A stretch of 64,000 nucleotides of DNA from Quillaja saponaria (lineage: Eukaryota > Streptophyta > Magnoliopsida > Fabales > Quillajaceae), in NCBI GenBank assembly GCA_029379385.1, contig CM055611.1:1550001-1614000 (forward strand), read 5' to 3'. Shown piece after piece: positions 38,408 to 51,700 of the stretch. Both the position numbers and the translations under genes were made by a program. Numbering within the stretch: the stretch's first letter is position 1; the number at the start of each line of letters is the position of its first letter. The notes under the pieces are model-generated. The model saw nothing but the letters and a program-made list of their open reading frames with translations, did not search any database and was not told the origin of the DNA.

Positions 38408-39713
38408 ATTGCTCAAGTCAGAATCTTTTCATTATTCTATTTGTACATTCTCTATGCTTTATGTTCCCAGTCAAATCATTTGTCTCGTTTATTAGAATCG
38501 ATCCCTTTGTGATCATAGACTTCTCTATTTTGGCAAATGCTGTTGAAGGCATTTTACTTCTTCAGATTTTGGACAATCAGTAAGCATCTGATATTTAGGA
38601 TGATTAGTTGTTCTGAAGCTTGAATGCTATCCTCAACTTGTCTAGCTCAGAACAAAGTTCTAGTAAACCCTACAAATTGACTGTTTCACTTGAAAGACTC
38701 TGTAAATCCATATATTTCCTACTGTATATTCGTTTCCTATTCTGGTATGAATGTGGTAATTAGAGAAAGCAAAATGCAAAAGGAGCCTTTCCTAGTCAGC
38801 CCTCATCAGAAATTGACCCGACTGTTTCACTGGCTTGGTTGGGCTTATCTCTGTTATTGATGCCAACTTAGGCCATAGGAAAGTTACAGGTACAAAATAA
38901 TATCTGGGCCATAACAGTGAAATGCAACCACATCAGTTTCTTGGGAGCATTTGGGGTCACATGAACCAGCAATCGTAGGAAGATTTTGAAAGAAGCGTGT
39001 AGAAGAATTGCTCATAAAAATCACATGAAAAAAGGGTCCCAACTCCCAACAGATTAGGGACTTAAAGATTGAACGTAGCACGTGGGCTACGCCTCAGACT
39101 ACCAAATATTTCTGATAACATCACTGACGAGTTTTAGATTTGGAAGTTAGAAGATGATTTTAGTGCAAGAGGAGGTTTCAACTTGTTCACATCACTTGTT
39201 AGCAAAAAAAAAAAAAAAAAAACCACTTTACATCATTGTCACTGCTTTACATAAAACGTTTCAGGTGATAGTTATAAATCCAGAGTTTGGTTTAATTTTG
39301 ATGGTGGTGATGTTATTTGGTTATAATTTATATATATATATTTTGTTGTTTGAATGATTCTAAAAACTGTAATTGTAAATTATGATCTGAAAAATTATTA
39401 TTATTTATTTATTATTATAAATTATCAAAAAGAATATATAAAAAAGTAAAAGGTACTTGCTGTTTAGGTATAGTCTATCAATCAAACGGGGCTCGGAGTC
39501 ATTGAGCAAGAAAACAAAGAAGAAGAATGACGTGCCTTAATATATGATCCTTTTAGACTTTAGTTAGTAATATTGAAAGTATAAGAAAATATAATTTACA
39601 CGGAATAGTTGACGTGTATATATATATAACATTCGTACGATTCTTATGGGTAACAAATTTATAAAATATATTTTTTATAGTTAAATTAATGAGTTATTAT
39701 TTGATTCATTGTC
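38408..39713. other. Yippee 3' flank and AT-rich spacer
   Basis: The 3' UTR is probably up to about 38760. There is a poly-A run at about 39205-39222. No coding region is supported. Confidence 0.5.
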
Positions 39714-40798
39714 GGTATATAAATTTATGTCTAATTATATTTTTGGTCTTTGTATTTTATTTTAAATTTAATTTCATTCCTCGTGTTTTAATTGCTATAA
39801 TTAGACCCTTCAAGTTTTAATTTGATACAATTAAGCCTCTCTAATCAAATTATCTTTAAATTAATAATACAAGTAAAGTGAATAATTAGATACGAGGTAC
39901 ACAACACATGTCTTATAAAAAGCCAAAAAAATTAAATAAATAGCTTGTGTCATTTATAAAAATTAAATGAAATAAGAAAATTAATAATACAAAAATATAT
40001 ATTTATAGTTATATTAGAACAAAATAACAAAAAAATAAAAAATAATTCTCTCTCTTCCTCACCACCACGATCGTTCCTCCCTGACCCAAACTATGAATAC
40101 GTTGATTCTTTCAAGTTATTGATAACCAAATTCTTCTTCATCATGTTCTTTTAGTCTTGTAAGAGAAAAACAACTCCCTCTCTTGAAACTCCTAAACCTT
40201 AGCCTCATATTCTCAACCTTAGTCTCATCTTCTTTCTTTTGATCTGTTAATGTTGTTGGTGATGATAGATCATCTTTTACTTTTTCCACATCATAATCAT
40301 CCTCACCATCCCACTCATCATCTTCACCCAAATTTCAGATTTCTCAAATTCAAAATCAATCTTTAAAAAATAATAATAAATAAATAAATAAATTTATACT
40401 AAAAAAAAAATTTCACTAAACCCATTAGGAAGCTTAGCATAATCTGAAATAGAAAATAATTACTTTGTTATGGAGGAATTGTTGAGGTGATGAGGAAGAC
40501 TAAAGAGAGATAAAGAAAAATAATTACTTTTTTATTTTGTTTTAATTTTTCATATTAATTTTTTTTTAATTGAGTTTTTTACTTATTTCCTTTTTATATG
40601 TCACATGCTTTTTTTTATTGGCCATTCATACCGCATATTATCTATCTCATATCTTGTTAGACTCACATCACTTTTAATTTAAACTAAATATGACAGAAAT
40701 AATTCAATTATATCAAATTAAAATTTGAAATGATCTAATTGCAGCTGAACATGAGATATAAAAACTAAAAATACAATTAAAATTAAATTTATATACTG
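39714..40798. mobile_element. Long-terminal-inverted-repeat DNA element (MULE-like MITE), ~1.1 kb
   Basis: The left end (39714 to about 39840: GGTATATAAATTTA, then TAATTATATTTTTGGTCTTT, later TTTTAATTTGATACAATTAA) matches the inverse of the right end (about 40690 to 40798: CAGTATATAAATTTA, then TAATTGTATTTTTAGTTTTT, later TTTTAATTTGATATAATTGA). The imperfect inverted repeats are about 110-125 bp. No transposase is present. The middle has an open minus-strand frame, 40331-40116, coding for an acidic Asp/Glu/Lys-rich peptide with no recognised domain, which might be captured gene sequence or chance. Exact ends and target duplication are not certain. Confidence 0.6.
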
Positions 40799-41557
40799 TA
40801 AATAGAATTAGAATACTTCATTTTACTTGATTAAAATTAAAAATAATAATTAGTGTTATTGATACATAGTACCCCTTATTTACCAAAGGTTAAAAAATTA
40901 AATACCAATGTATCAAATATATTAATTTTAAAGTATGATTTGTGTTCAATTATTGGAGATGTCCAATTAATTCTAACTAATTGACGGGTGTAAGTGGGTT
41001 ACATAGCAATATAAAATTAACCTAATAGCAATTTTGTATTACCTTAAAAGTTTTGTAGATACCCTTACATGAAATCAATTCAAATACCCTATTTTGTTTC
41101 CTTCCTCCATTTTCAAACATCTGAATACAACCTGAGAGGGACAGAGGGTGCTATTCTCCAACTACAACTACAACTGCTAAGCATTCTCACGGAGAAAAAC
41201 AGAAGCACCCTTGATTCACTGAGTCCTCAAGTCCTACCCTTCTTCCTTCTAGTATCAGACCAGTCTACCACCTCTCTTTATTCAGCTCACCTAGCACTAG
41301 CAGCGGCTCAATGCTCATTTTCTTAGAAAAAGAACTGAACTTGGTGATGACCCAGTAATTTTCAGGTGCTTCTTTACCTATTACCAGTGATTGACTCATT
41401 GAATCTGTACCTTTTTTGCTTGCCCTTTAGATTCAAATTAGCATTTGCTCGGTTTGTTCCAATGGCAGAGATTTGGTAAACTAAGCTTTGGGTTTGAGAG
41501 AAGAATAGTCAGTACGATCATTTCTTAAATCGGACGCAACCGAGGAGAATCTGGGAG
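40799..41557. other. Spacer, promoter and leader of the basic Ser/Pro-rich protein gene
   Basis: AT-rich to about 41060, then mixed composition typical of a 5' UTR. An intron in the leader is possible (donor near 41366). No coding region is supported. Confidence 0.4.
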
Positions 41558-44506
41558 ATGGTGATGAAAGAGAGAGATGAAGAGTTAACGCTATTCCTCG
41601 AGATGCGGAGGCGAGAGAAAGAGAACGAGAACGAGAAAAACAATCTTCTTCTACCTCACGACTCCGACGAGCTCGATGCATCTAATTTGGGTATGTTGTC
41701 GTTTTTTGTCTCGTACCCTGTTCCATTTCTCTGGCTTAGGTTTGGTCGTTTGGTATAAGAAATTGAATTTTTTTTAATTGATGAAGTTACAATATGCTGT
41801 GCAGAATCTAATTGTGGGAGCTCTCCCATTTCAAAGATACTATCTTCGGTGTCCCAGCTCAAAAATGGTGCTGTCGGTTTAGTGAACTCGGAGAATGAAA
41901 AGTCTGATTATGATTGGTAATGTTAAACTGCCTCTTTGATTTATTGATGGGTGTGTGGAACTGAGCCATTTAAGCATATGAATCTTGTAAGATTCATGTA
42001 AGATTGACCAAAAAAGCTTTGTGCTTACAATGATAATTGTTTTTGAATGGTCCCCAATTAACCCCACAAATATCGTTCATGGTGTTTAAGCTTAAAAGTA
42101 TCATCAATATAAAGTGAGGAGTTATAAAAATGGGATCCCAATCCAGTTAACATCTAACCCATTTGACTGACCCTCAGAATGATAGTTATGTAATTTATTG
42201 ACCCCACTTGCATTACCCGACAAAGATTAGTATTAGTAAAGATATTTTAAGGTGCAACTTATTAGTAATTTTTCAATGATCCTTTCAGCCTGCGCATCTA
42301 GAATGTAATCACCTGTTCATCATTTGAGTTGAAGAACCTTTGTTAAAGTTGCCACCCATTATTAGCATTTGGATCTTCATGTATGACACCCTTTTTCTTA
42401 AAGATAAGTAGATGCTTGAAAATCACTTTTCATAAAGAAAAAACAAAAGAAGAAGATATTCTTTCCTTTCATTATATTCTTCTCAAAATCAAATGCTGCT
42501 CTAGTATTTTTTGTGTGTTAATAACAATTAAACTGTTTCCATAAACAATGCTGATGGCATGTGTGTGTATCTTCAAATTGAAACAATTCAGTTGCATACC
42601 GAATTATTTTCACGTATCTTTCTTTCTAGAAAAGAATGTCATTTTGTGCAGAAGTCGTTTATGTAGCCCTTTAGTAGTTACCTGGTGCAGTTGTAGAGTA
42701 CAAAATTGTTCTATGGATGAATGGATAGTCTTTCCAGTTGTGTAATATATTTAGCATCATGTAAACTTTGAATCTTCATCACAAGCTGTTCAATTAAAGA
42801 CAAAAGAAGCTAACCTTTAACGTCAAGAATGAACACAATTCTTACATGCGGATGGTACTTACGGGTTTTTTTTTTTTTTTTTTTTCCATCTAGGCTTCTT
42901 ACACCACCTGGTACCCCTCTTTTTCCTTCTTTGGAGATGGAATCACACAATACAGTATTAAGCCAGATTGAAATTCCCAACACTCGTCCCACTGCTTTGA
43001 AATCAAGGGTGAGAATTTTTATTTACTTTTTCTGAATTCCTTGGATATTGTTAGTTGTTGGGAATTTTCTAGTTTGCTTAGTAAAATAGTATGCACAAAT
43101 TAATGCTACCATATCATTCCAAATTTTGTGTGGCAGTTAGCTAATGTTGAGGCAGTGCCTGCATCAAGAAGCAAAGTAGCATCTAAGCATCCTACTGTGA
43201 CATCTGGGCTAAATACTTCCACTATTGGTAATAACAGGAGGCCCTCATCATCTGGGGGGGTGAACTCAACGACTTCCAGATCTGTAACACCAGCTGGAAG
43301 GCCCACATTACCTTCAAAGACCAATCCCTCTAGACCCTCTACACATGCTTCTCAGGCCAAGTTACCTTCAACAAAGCCTACAGATCCACCAGTGAGATCT
43401 TATACTCCTAAAAGATCCACTGCTAGGTCCTCAATCCCAACTGCTAGACCATCCTTATCAGCTTCCAAGACAACTCCAAGATCAGCAACACCAACCCATC
43501 GATCATCAACCCCATCAAGGGTGCCTGGTGTATCTGCTCCTCCAAATCGTTCTTCATCAGCATCAAAGGCACGTCCAACACTTCAAAATAATCCAGTGCA
43601 ATCCCGTGGCATTTCTCCAGCAGTAAAATCTAGGCCTTGGAAACCCTCAGAAATGCCTGGTTTCTCAGCTGATGCTCCCCAAAATTTAAGGACGTCATTG
43701 CCAGAAAGACCAGTTTCAACCTCTAGGAGTAAGCCTGGTGCACCAAGTTTCAGATCATCACTTGTTGAGACTGCTAGTATCGGAAAATTGAGAAGGGATA
43801 CGTGCTCTCCTTCTAAAGGAAGGACTTTAACTGGCAGTGGCCATGGTAACCGGAGCTTCTTTCCAGCTATGAGTAAATCTCGTTACAGGGATGGTGATAA
43901 TGTGAACCCAGTGGAAATTGGGACGAAAATGGTTGAAAGAGTTGTAAACATGAGGAGACTAGCACCTCCTATGCATGATCATTATCAGTCTTCCCAGAAT
44001 AATCTGGCTGGAAAGTCTTCAATTTCTGACAGCTTTGGAAGAACACTTTCAAAAAAGTCTTTAGATATGGCTATGAGGCATATGGTACGATGTCCTAATT
44101 TTCTTTCCTGCTGTTTCTAAATTACAGAAAGAATAAGTACTAAAGTTGTTTATACAATCATTTTTGCCTAATTATTCTTGGTCCTAGAGGTTCATTCATG
44201 TGCTATTGATAATGTGTCTATTCCTAGCTTGATGTTGATTACTTGAATGCTATGCTTAATTTCTAAAGGCCAGGAAAGTCATGAATGTTTTGGTTTTTAT
44301 TGCAGGATATAAGGCGTAGCTTCCAAGGTAATTTGCGCCCACTTGTAACAAATAGATCAGGTTCGACAAAGAGCCACATAATCAGTGTTTCAGATTCTCC
44401 TCTTGGCACATGCAGCAATGCTAGCTCTGAACGAAGTGTCAACAATAACACCATATGTTTAGATGGAAATGAGATTGAAGACCGCGTTCTCGTAAGTGAG
44501 AGATGA
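41558..44506 (+). CDS. Basic Ser/Pro/Arg/Thr-rich protein (BPP-like)
   Basis: Five exons, 41558-41690, 41805-41916, 42894-43008, 43137-44084 and 44306-44506, in consistent phase, give 502 aa. The start shows MVMKERDEELTLFLEMRRRE. A conserved motif, DWLLTPPGTPLFPSLE (about residues 81-96), spans the exon 2/3 junction. A long disordered, basic SRSxTP/RPS-type region fills exon 4, followed by GTKMVERVVNMRRLAPP and KKSLDMAMRHMDIRRSF. This pattern belongs to a plant-specific family that includes At3g09000, At2g40070 and At5g01280 (from memory); some members are reported to bind microtubules. No enzymatic domain is seen. A consensus donor GTAAGT at 44492 precedes the stop by a few codons, so an alternative C terminus from a further exon is possible. 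Confidence 0.88.
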
Positions 44507-46119
44507 AACTACTATATATACCGGTCAGCAAGGTAGGTATCACATGGAACATTCATCCTAGTTGTGAATGGGCTGTGATGATCATCATTGCTAGCTATCA
44601 CAACCCTATTTGCTTGTCGTAATACAGCTGCAGAGACACTTAAGCAGCGTTTTGATCCGAGAATTGAGCTGATGATGCTAGAAGTTTGTAGCTGCATATA
44701 TACATGTTTTTCTTTTCTCATTTTGCTTTAGTGGAATATGCAGTGAGGCATTTATAAATCTTATTCTAGGTTATCATATAAACTGTTACTTGAGAAATGT
44801 TTGTACTGGAAACTGAATATTGTAAATTGAAGAGCTCCTTCAATTAAGTATCACTTACAACATTTTGTGAATGGTAAACTTGACTAATAGGGTTTCTGCC
44901 GTTGGAATATAAAGGTTGAACTACTTCCATGTTTATGTAATATTACTCTTGAACTTTAATTCGAGGATTGGAGATATTATAGTGCAATGCAAAAACTAAT
45001 CTTATATTATACGTCAATACAGCTTATGGATTAGAGCTATCTGTCAGTGATGGTTATGCATGGTGGTGTGCTTGCAGCCATTTCTTAGAACTTTCACTGC
45101 TCATAGTCAATGGAGGTAGTGGAAATTTTGTGTGCTGCAGCTTTGGCATGGGCTTTGGAGATTGAGTTCACAGATTCGTGGGTGGAGTTGGGACAGTTAA
45201 ATGTAGTTCTAGCTGGTGAAAAACCAATGATATGAAGTCAAAGCCACAATCTTCAACTCACATTATTATTTCATGTCTTTTCAAGCTAGACCCCATTATA
45301 GAGTATCAGTCCCTAGCCAATAACCATTAAACAGTAATATGTGAGATTAGGAAAAATATACAGATCTAGATTTTTTTTCCTGTTTTTGAAGAACAAAGAA
45401 TAAGAGAACAAAATGTTCTAGATCTAAAAAAAAAAAATTATGGTAAAATATATTTTTAGGAGATGAAAGCTAGAACAGTAGATTTAACATAAAATCTTCT
45501 CTGATATAAAAAATAATTCAATAATATCAAATGTCATTAAAGAATGAGCTCACGTGTAGACACTCCCTATGAAACCCTATTAACTCATTCAACGATGGCT
45601 TTTGATCAAATTCATTCATTCAACAATGAGTTGTCAGTGTTAGCAAAAGAAAAAAAAAAGAGAGTTGTCAAATGCCATCATTCTGCATTAATCATTCTAA
45701 CTAAGAAATAAATTAAAGACATGTTGTGTAGATAGATCATGTAAATAAGAAAGGCTTTCAGATTTACCTTAGTGGACCTTTCCCAATTTTACGTAAGTAC
45801 TACAATTTTTTATTTTTGGTATTACAAGTAGCATTTTTCTCATAACTAAACTCATTAAATCATATCTAGATTCAGTTAATCATTAACTATGTCTACATGT
45901 TTAAGATTAAAAAAAAAAAAATGCATTTAACATACATTAATAAATACACAATTGAATTTTGATATGTACATAAATAATAAATATATCTTACTCATTAAGC
46001 TTAAGTACACTAGCTTTCGTAGCACACGCAACGCACTTGAGTATTATTTATGTAAATATCAAGAAATTATTTTTAAAAAAATTCTAATGATGAAGGAAGA
46101 ATTAATACAGTAATATTAT
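44507..46119. other. 3' flank and spacer after the BPP-like gene
   Basis: Probably 3' UTR to about 44860, then spacer that becomes steadily more AT-rich. No coding region is supported. Confidence 0.5.
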
Positions 46120-47580
46120 AATCATAAAAAACTATACTCTTAATATTTCTTTTCATTCATAGCATTTTAAAAGAAAATTAATTTATAATATTATAATTAT
46201 TTGTAACTTATTAAATTAAAAAAAATTAAGAAATTTAATATTAATTACTATTGATATATAGTTATTGAAAAATTGTAGATTTATTAATATTGAAAAGAAT
46301 TAGGATAAATCAATAGTAAAATATTAATAAATTAATCCTAATTCTTTTCAATATTAATAAATCAATAGTCATAAAGTAATTATAATTATATTAATAATAA
46401 AATAACAAAAAATTAAGAAAGTAGTAAACTAAAAAATAGAATATTCGAAGAAAAACAACAATTAAAAACTATTTAACTCTTAGGGTATTTAAGAAAATAA
46501 AGTTTCTTCCATTAAAAGTTAAAACAATAATATATAATCATGGAAACTATACTCTAAATATTTTTTAATTCTTAGTATTTAAAAAAAAATTTATTTCATA
46601 AATTTGAAAAGAACTAAAAGATATTATAATTATTAGGAACTTACTAAATAAAAAATTTGAAAATTTTTATATTAACATATAATTATTGAAAAAATATAAT
46701 TTTTTTTATGATATAAAAGTTAAAAAATAATATTATAGTCATGAAAACTATACTCTTAATTTTTTTTTTAATTCATAGTAATTTTTAAAATATAATTCTT
46801 AAATTTGAGAAGAACTATGAAAATAAAGATTATTAGGTACTTATTAAATAATAATAAAATCAGAAATTCAATTTAATTGCTATTGACATATAATTATTGA
46901 AAAATTATAAATTTATTAATATTGAGAAGAATTAGTAAAAAAGAATCAATAGTCCTAAAATAATTACAATTCTATTGATATTAAAATAGAGAAACAATAG
47001 GAAAAAAGTAAGAAAGAATAAAAAAAAAAATACTAGTCTATTTGAAGCAACATAACAACTAAACATAACTATATAATAATACAAACTCATAAGAGTATAA
47101 ACGAAAATGAAAATTTATTCCTAAGGCTCTTTTATATATAGTATAAAAAATATAATTTTTTTTTTTATGATATAGAAGTTAAACAACAATGTTATGATTA
47201 TGAAAACTAGTCTCTTAATATTTCTTTTAATTCATAGTAATTTTTAAAATTTTAATTCTTAAAATTGAGAAGAGCTACAAAAATTAAGATTATTAGGTAC
47301 TTATTAAATAAATAAATAAAATCAGAAATTTAATTTTAATTGATTTTGACATATAATTATTAAAAATATATAGATTTATTAGTATTTAGAAGAATTGGTA
47401 AAAAAGAAATTAATAGTCCTAAAATAATTATAATCTATGTAAGTAAAAAATAGTTTATTTGTAATAAAATAACAATTAACTATAGTTATGTAATAATACA
47501 AACTCAGAAATATATGAAAATAAAAAATAAAAAATTTTTGCCTCTAAAATTTTGTATATAGTATAAATAAAACAATATGT
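46120..47580 (+). repeat. Degenerate AT-rich tandem array (about four units)
   Basis: Four units start with (G/A)AAACTA near 46126, 46544, 46743 and 47201. Each runs through an ATTCATAGTA-like block, TTAGGTACTTATTAAAT, GACATATAATTATTGAAAAA and, where long enough, AATCAATAGTCCTAAAATAA. Units are about 200 to 460 bp, differ by indels, and the second is short. No reading frame is conserved. The array lies between the BPP-like gene and the kinase gene. Confidence 0.7.
46281..46360. repeat. Perfect 26-bp inverted repeat with 28-base loop
   Basis: The left arm 46281-46306 is the exact reverse complement of the right arm 46335-46360 (core GAAAAGAATTAGGAT / ATCCTAATTCTTTTC). The arms lie inside the AT-rich array, in which the other units carry this segment in one direction only. 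The right arm therefore looks like a local inverted duplication. Confidence 0.9.
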
Positions 47581-48761
47581 GAACCTGAGCTTGCAAGTTA
47601 GACCTAAATTTTGTTTCCTGTGCTCTGCCTCCATTTAATTGGCCATACAATAAAATTTTAGGAGTAGATGTCGGATCCACCTGTTCCATTTACCTACTAA
47701 ACAGAGTACATATCAAGTTTTAAAAAATAACAAAAAAAAAAATAATGAGTGTTTTATTATTTTTGTAAATTTATTAGTATTCAAAGTTTTTTTTTGTTTT
47801 GTTTTATGTAGTTGAACTGGTTTAGAAGTTGGGAGTTTGACTTTTGCCACACGTGTGACTGTCGAGAGTCTTTGAGGTGAAATTGGGTACGAGGAATTCG
47901 GGGCAAAACTTGTGACTCTAGAGAATCTTGATCATTAATGAGTGTAACTTGTGTTTCATTATTTTTTATTTGGCATAAATTAAATTGGATTCTGAGAATT
48001 TTCGAGTCAGGATGTATTAAAATTTTTTATTTTATTCGAGATCGATTTATCATGATCTGTTCCCACTCCGTAACCATTTCTACACCAACAAAAAAATAGA
48101 AAGAAAACTAAATTAGCCGCCTTTCCCTAATATAACAAGAAATGACAGCCTTTCTTAAAGACAAAGGGAGCATCTATTAATGTGAAAATGATTTTTTTGT
48201 CCGTGGTGTCGTTTACTCTTTCTTTTCCTTACCACTGTAGAGCACAGAAAGAAAGCAACCAGTCACTATCAAAGTTCTATCCACTTAATTTTTTTTTTCC
48301 CTTCTGTTGGCTAAACTTTTTTTCAATTGGCCTCATTGACTAGTTCTGGTTTCCTTCTTTTGCATTTGTCTAATTTCTTGTATTATCTTATTATTCATAT
48401 ATGGATTCACACGACACTTCATCGTCTAAACTTTTGCTCTGTCACGTAAACTATTATAGGTTTGGTAGCCTTCATCTAAATCCGGGAAACAACGTTAAAG
48501 TTTCAATGTTTCAATGTTTCTTCATCGGCAGCTTTTGCAATTTTCTTTGGGTTTGACAAATTCCAACCTGCTAAATGAATTGTGTTCTGAAAATCTTTAC
48601 TTTGATTTTGGGGTTAAGTGATGAACCTTGCTTTTTTGCTCTGCTTATTAATTGGTTATCTCTTTCTATTCATGTGGGTGTGTATGCAATGGCTCGGATT
48701 TGAAGAAGAAATGCAGTTAAAAGGTTTATTGGCAGTGTAGGAAACTGGAATTGGTGCAGGG
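47581..48761. other. Spacer, promoter and leader of the kinase gene
   Basis: No coding region is supported. From about 48200 the base composition is that of a plant 5' flank and leader. Confidence 0.5.
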
Positions 48762-51700
48762 ATGATTTGCAATTGCTTTGGTGTATTGAATAGGTGTAAA
48801 GGGAGGACTGCTTCTGCTGGTCAGACGCATGCACAAGGTAAGTAGAATGAATGTGGCTCTTCTTTTATTTACTCTATTTGATCCTTGATTAGTTTTAAGT
48901 GCACTAGTGGTTTACTTTGTGATTTTTATGAATTGGACTTCTACTTTTCCCAATCCTCTGAGAACCGGTTGTTTCATGTACATTAAGTATATAAATTCGA
49001 CTTTTTCCTAGTGAATGCAAAAGGGCTTCCCCTCTGGTTTGTTTCTATGTTCTCTTCAATTTTGGATTCCTTTTCTCAAGTTATTGACTTCAAGCTGAAG
49101 ACTACTAAGATAATTTTGAAAAAAAATTGTTCTAGTATTTCTATGTGGATTACAATTAGACTGAAGTTAGTTAGGTATCTATGCCTTTGGCATTTTTTTT
49201 TTAATATTATTATATAATTTTCTAACAATTCACATTGTTACTTTCTATTTATGTTTTTGTATTCTTGATGACAGAGATTGTTAGAAAAGATTTTCGATTC
49301 TTTTCTTATAATACATTGAGATCAGCAACCGAAAACTTTCATCCATCAACCAGAATAGGAAGAGGAGGTTATGGAGTTGTCCATAGGGTAACAGTGATAT
49401 AAATCATCATTTCTTTTTTGTCATATTCATTTATTTTCAATTTAAAGTTGTCCTTATGCTTACTACCCCTTTCTTTTAATTTTCACCTTTTGCTGGCTAC
49501 CCTGTGTTTTGTAACACATATTTTTTTATCACTTGTTTTGTTCGAATGTTTGATGGAAACTATTTTACAGATTTGCCTTCTGTCTTTGCAGGGAATTTTG
49601 AGAGATGGTACTGAAGTTGCCATCAAGTCTCTTTCTATGGAATCTAGACAAGGAACAAAAGAATTTATAACTGAAGTTGGTATGATAATTAATATACGAC
49701 ATCCAAACCTCGTGCAATTAATTGGCTGTTGTGTTGAGGAAAATCATCGAATTTTGGTTTATGAATTTGTTGAGAACAATAGCCTTGCAAGTTCTTTGCT
49801 TGGTAAGTATCAGATATTCTGAGTTGAAATGATTTTAGAAGTTTTGAAATATCTTCTTTCATCTGTTGGGTCTTATAATCCTCCCTAGTCGAGCTTGTCA
49901 TGTAAGGTGGGGTGGGGGTTTGGTGTTTGAGGGTGCAAATACTGGAGAATTTTTATTTTTTTGGACATGAAGTTTTATTAGTTTTTTAAAATTCTGAATG
50001 TTTGACTATGTTTTGCACCCTGCAGTTTCTCTTTTTTAATTTCTAAATGCTCCGATATAGAAGTGTGAGAAGATTCAAGTTGGCTAAAAGAAGACTATAG
50101 GAAGACCAATAATTATGTGGATAAAAATGGTGAGAAAAGACATGAGTATAAAAGGTTTAGAACTAAACTTAGCAATGGACAAGAATGATGGAGGAAAAGA
50201 ATTCATGTGGCAGATACCTACTACTTTTGTGAGGATCCATATTGCTGACCCCAATGATTTGGAATTAAGCCTTGCTGTTGGTGTTGCTATTTTTCTTGGT
50301 TATTATCACTGTTATTGGTTTATAGGAAAAAATGACATTAGAAGATGCCAGATGCCAGATGCCAGATGGTTTGATCCCATGTAACTAAGAGACATATACT
50401 GGATTGATGTTTTGGTTAATAGTTTAATGTTTAAACTGTCAGAATTTCCTAATTCAGAGCGAAATTGATATCAGGTTCCCGTAAATATATTAATCTAGAC
50501 TGGCCAAAGAGAGCTGCTATTTGCCTGGGAACGGCTTCTGGTCTTGCATTTCTTCATGAGGAGGCTGAACCAAACATTGTCCATAGAGATATCAAGGCTA
50601 GTAACATACTTCTTGATGGGAACTTTCATCCAAAAATAGGGGATTTCGGGCTTGCAAAACTTTTCCCTGACAATGTCACTCATGTTAGTACTCAAGTGGC
50701 TGGAACTATGTAAGCATGAATTTATACTGTAGATTGGATTTCACCTAACTGCTGCTTTTCATTTTTCAGGAATTTTCTGGAAATCCAGTTTAAGTGGTGT
50801 TTTTATATATATATATATATATATATAAATATGTATGCGTATATATATGTATGCATATATAGATATATAGATCTTAAAGTCTTACACCATTTGTAAATAG
50901 TTCTTGCAGGAAGAAATTTTTATATGTGATGCTCGTGAACCTGACTGTTGGATCAAATGCTTGATCTACTGTAGATGGACGCCAAATTTTGTATCATTTG
51001 GTTATAGTTAACTATTTTGTCAAGTAGTAATTTTCTTCTTGGATTTCAAGACTATATGTCACGTCAATTTTAAATGATATGTTGGGACAACAACCACTTC
51101 TAGTTATATAAGTTTTGGGAGAATGATGTACAAGATGAATGAGGGATTACAATTTAATGGTGCACCTTGCATGATTGCATGAAAAGTTGTTTAATGGTGT
51201 AGGATTGGTTTATTCTACAGCAATGTGGTTTGATTGTAACCCTATATATATTCGAGCTGCGAATGCTATCAGTTATAATACCAATATATACAAAATAACC
51301 TGTAAGATTACTTTTCTGTGCCTACAGGGGATATCTTGCCCCAGAATATGCACTTATGGGACAGCTTACGAAGAAGGCAGACGTGTACAGTTTTGGGATT
51401 CTCATGCTTGAAATAATCAGTGGCAGAAGAAGTAGTAATGCTGCTTTCGGCCAGGATTTTTTGGGTCTGGTGGAATGGGTACTATTCTAAGCTCGTAGTA
51501 TCAGTTGTTCTGGAACCTCTAATGATCTCATTTTTTCTTGTTTAATAGCCTATATAATATAAAAACAGAGATAAAGTTGTAACTTGTAGGATCTTACTAA
51601 TCTAGTTTTAATTTTTCTTACCCGCAGCTTCTTTAGCTGCTGAACTGTGAACATATCTCTTCTTGAATTACTTAATTATCAAAATGTTGGTTTCCTCCTT

